Source: Planctomycetaceae bacterium (GTDB lineage Bacteria; Planctomycetota; Phycisphaerae; Phycisphaerales; SM1A02). Taken from it: a stretch of DNA of 6,067 bases. Shown here one piece after another: positions 6,061-6,067 of this stretch; position 1 is the stretch's first letter, and each line of letters begins with the position of its first letter. The position numbers and the translations under genes were made by a program. The stretch is taken from the NCBI GenBank assembly GCA_002737585.1, contig NSIA01000125.1, positions 1,980 through 8,046 of the forward strand, written 5' to 3'. Under the pieces are notes generated by a model that saw only the letters and a program-made list of their open reading frames with translations, searched no databases and was not told the DNA's origin.

Positions 6061-6067
6061 GAACAGC

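Overview
The window is a stretch of GC-rich bacterial chromosome (about 60% G+C by eye) with almost no non-coding DNA. It holds six protein genes, two of them cut or possibly cut by the window edges. Gene borders are very tight: 3 bp, 36 bp, 25 bp, a 4-bp overlap and 7 bp. I see no tRNA, rRNA, CRISPR array, insertion sequence or phage gene. Most starts lack a clear Shine-Dalgarno sequence. Together with the protein types, this would suit a planctomycete such as a member of the Phycisphaerae. That placement is an impression, not something the sequence proves.

Layout. (1) 1-239, plus strand: the last 78 residues of a PLP-dependent threonine aldolase. (2) 243-878, minus strand: a small membrane-anchored protein with two transmembrane segments and an NTF2/SnoaL-like domain, convergent with gene 1. 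(3) 915-3410, plus strand: the most unusual gene, an 831-residue protein. It appears to join a motility-accessory-factor/DUF115-like region, a nucleotidyltransferase-like region and a radical SAM/SPASM-like region whose iron-sulfur cysteines are missing. (4) 3436-4161, plus strand: a stand-alone Lon N-terminal (substrate-binding) domain protein. (5) 4158-5126, minus strand: an exported cyclophilin-type peptidyl-prolyl isomerase with a Thr/Pro/Ala linker and a long Ala-Pro-x tail encoded by a 9-bp DNA repeat. (6) 5134-6060, minus strand: an alpha-helical protein of unknown function, directly upstream of gene 5 in the same operon.

Genes 3 and 4 probably form one plus-strand transcription unit, and genes 6 and 5 one minus-strand unit. 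The two units meet tail to tail in the bases TTAG at 4158-4161, where each strand's stop codon overlaps the other. Genes 6 and 5 look translationally coupled, because the stop codon of gene 6 is part of the likely ribosome-binding site of gene 5. I see no single pathway joining all six genes. The strongest lead is gene 3, whose domain mix points to cell-surface or flagellar glycosylation with a radical SAM-like domain that has probably lost its chemistry.
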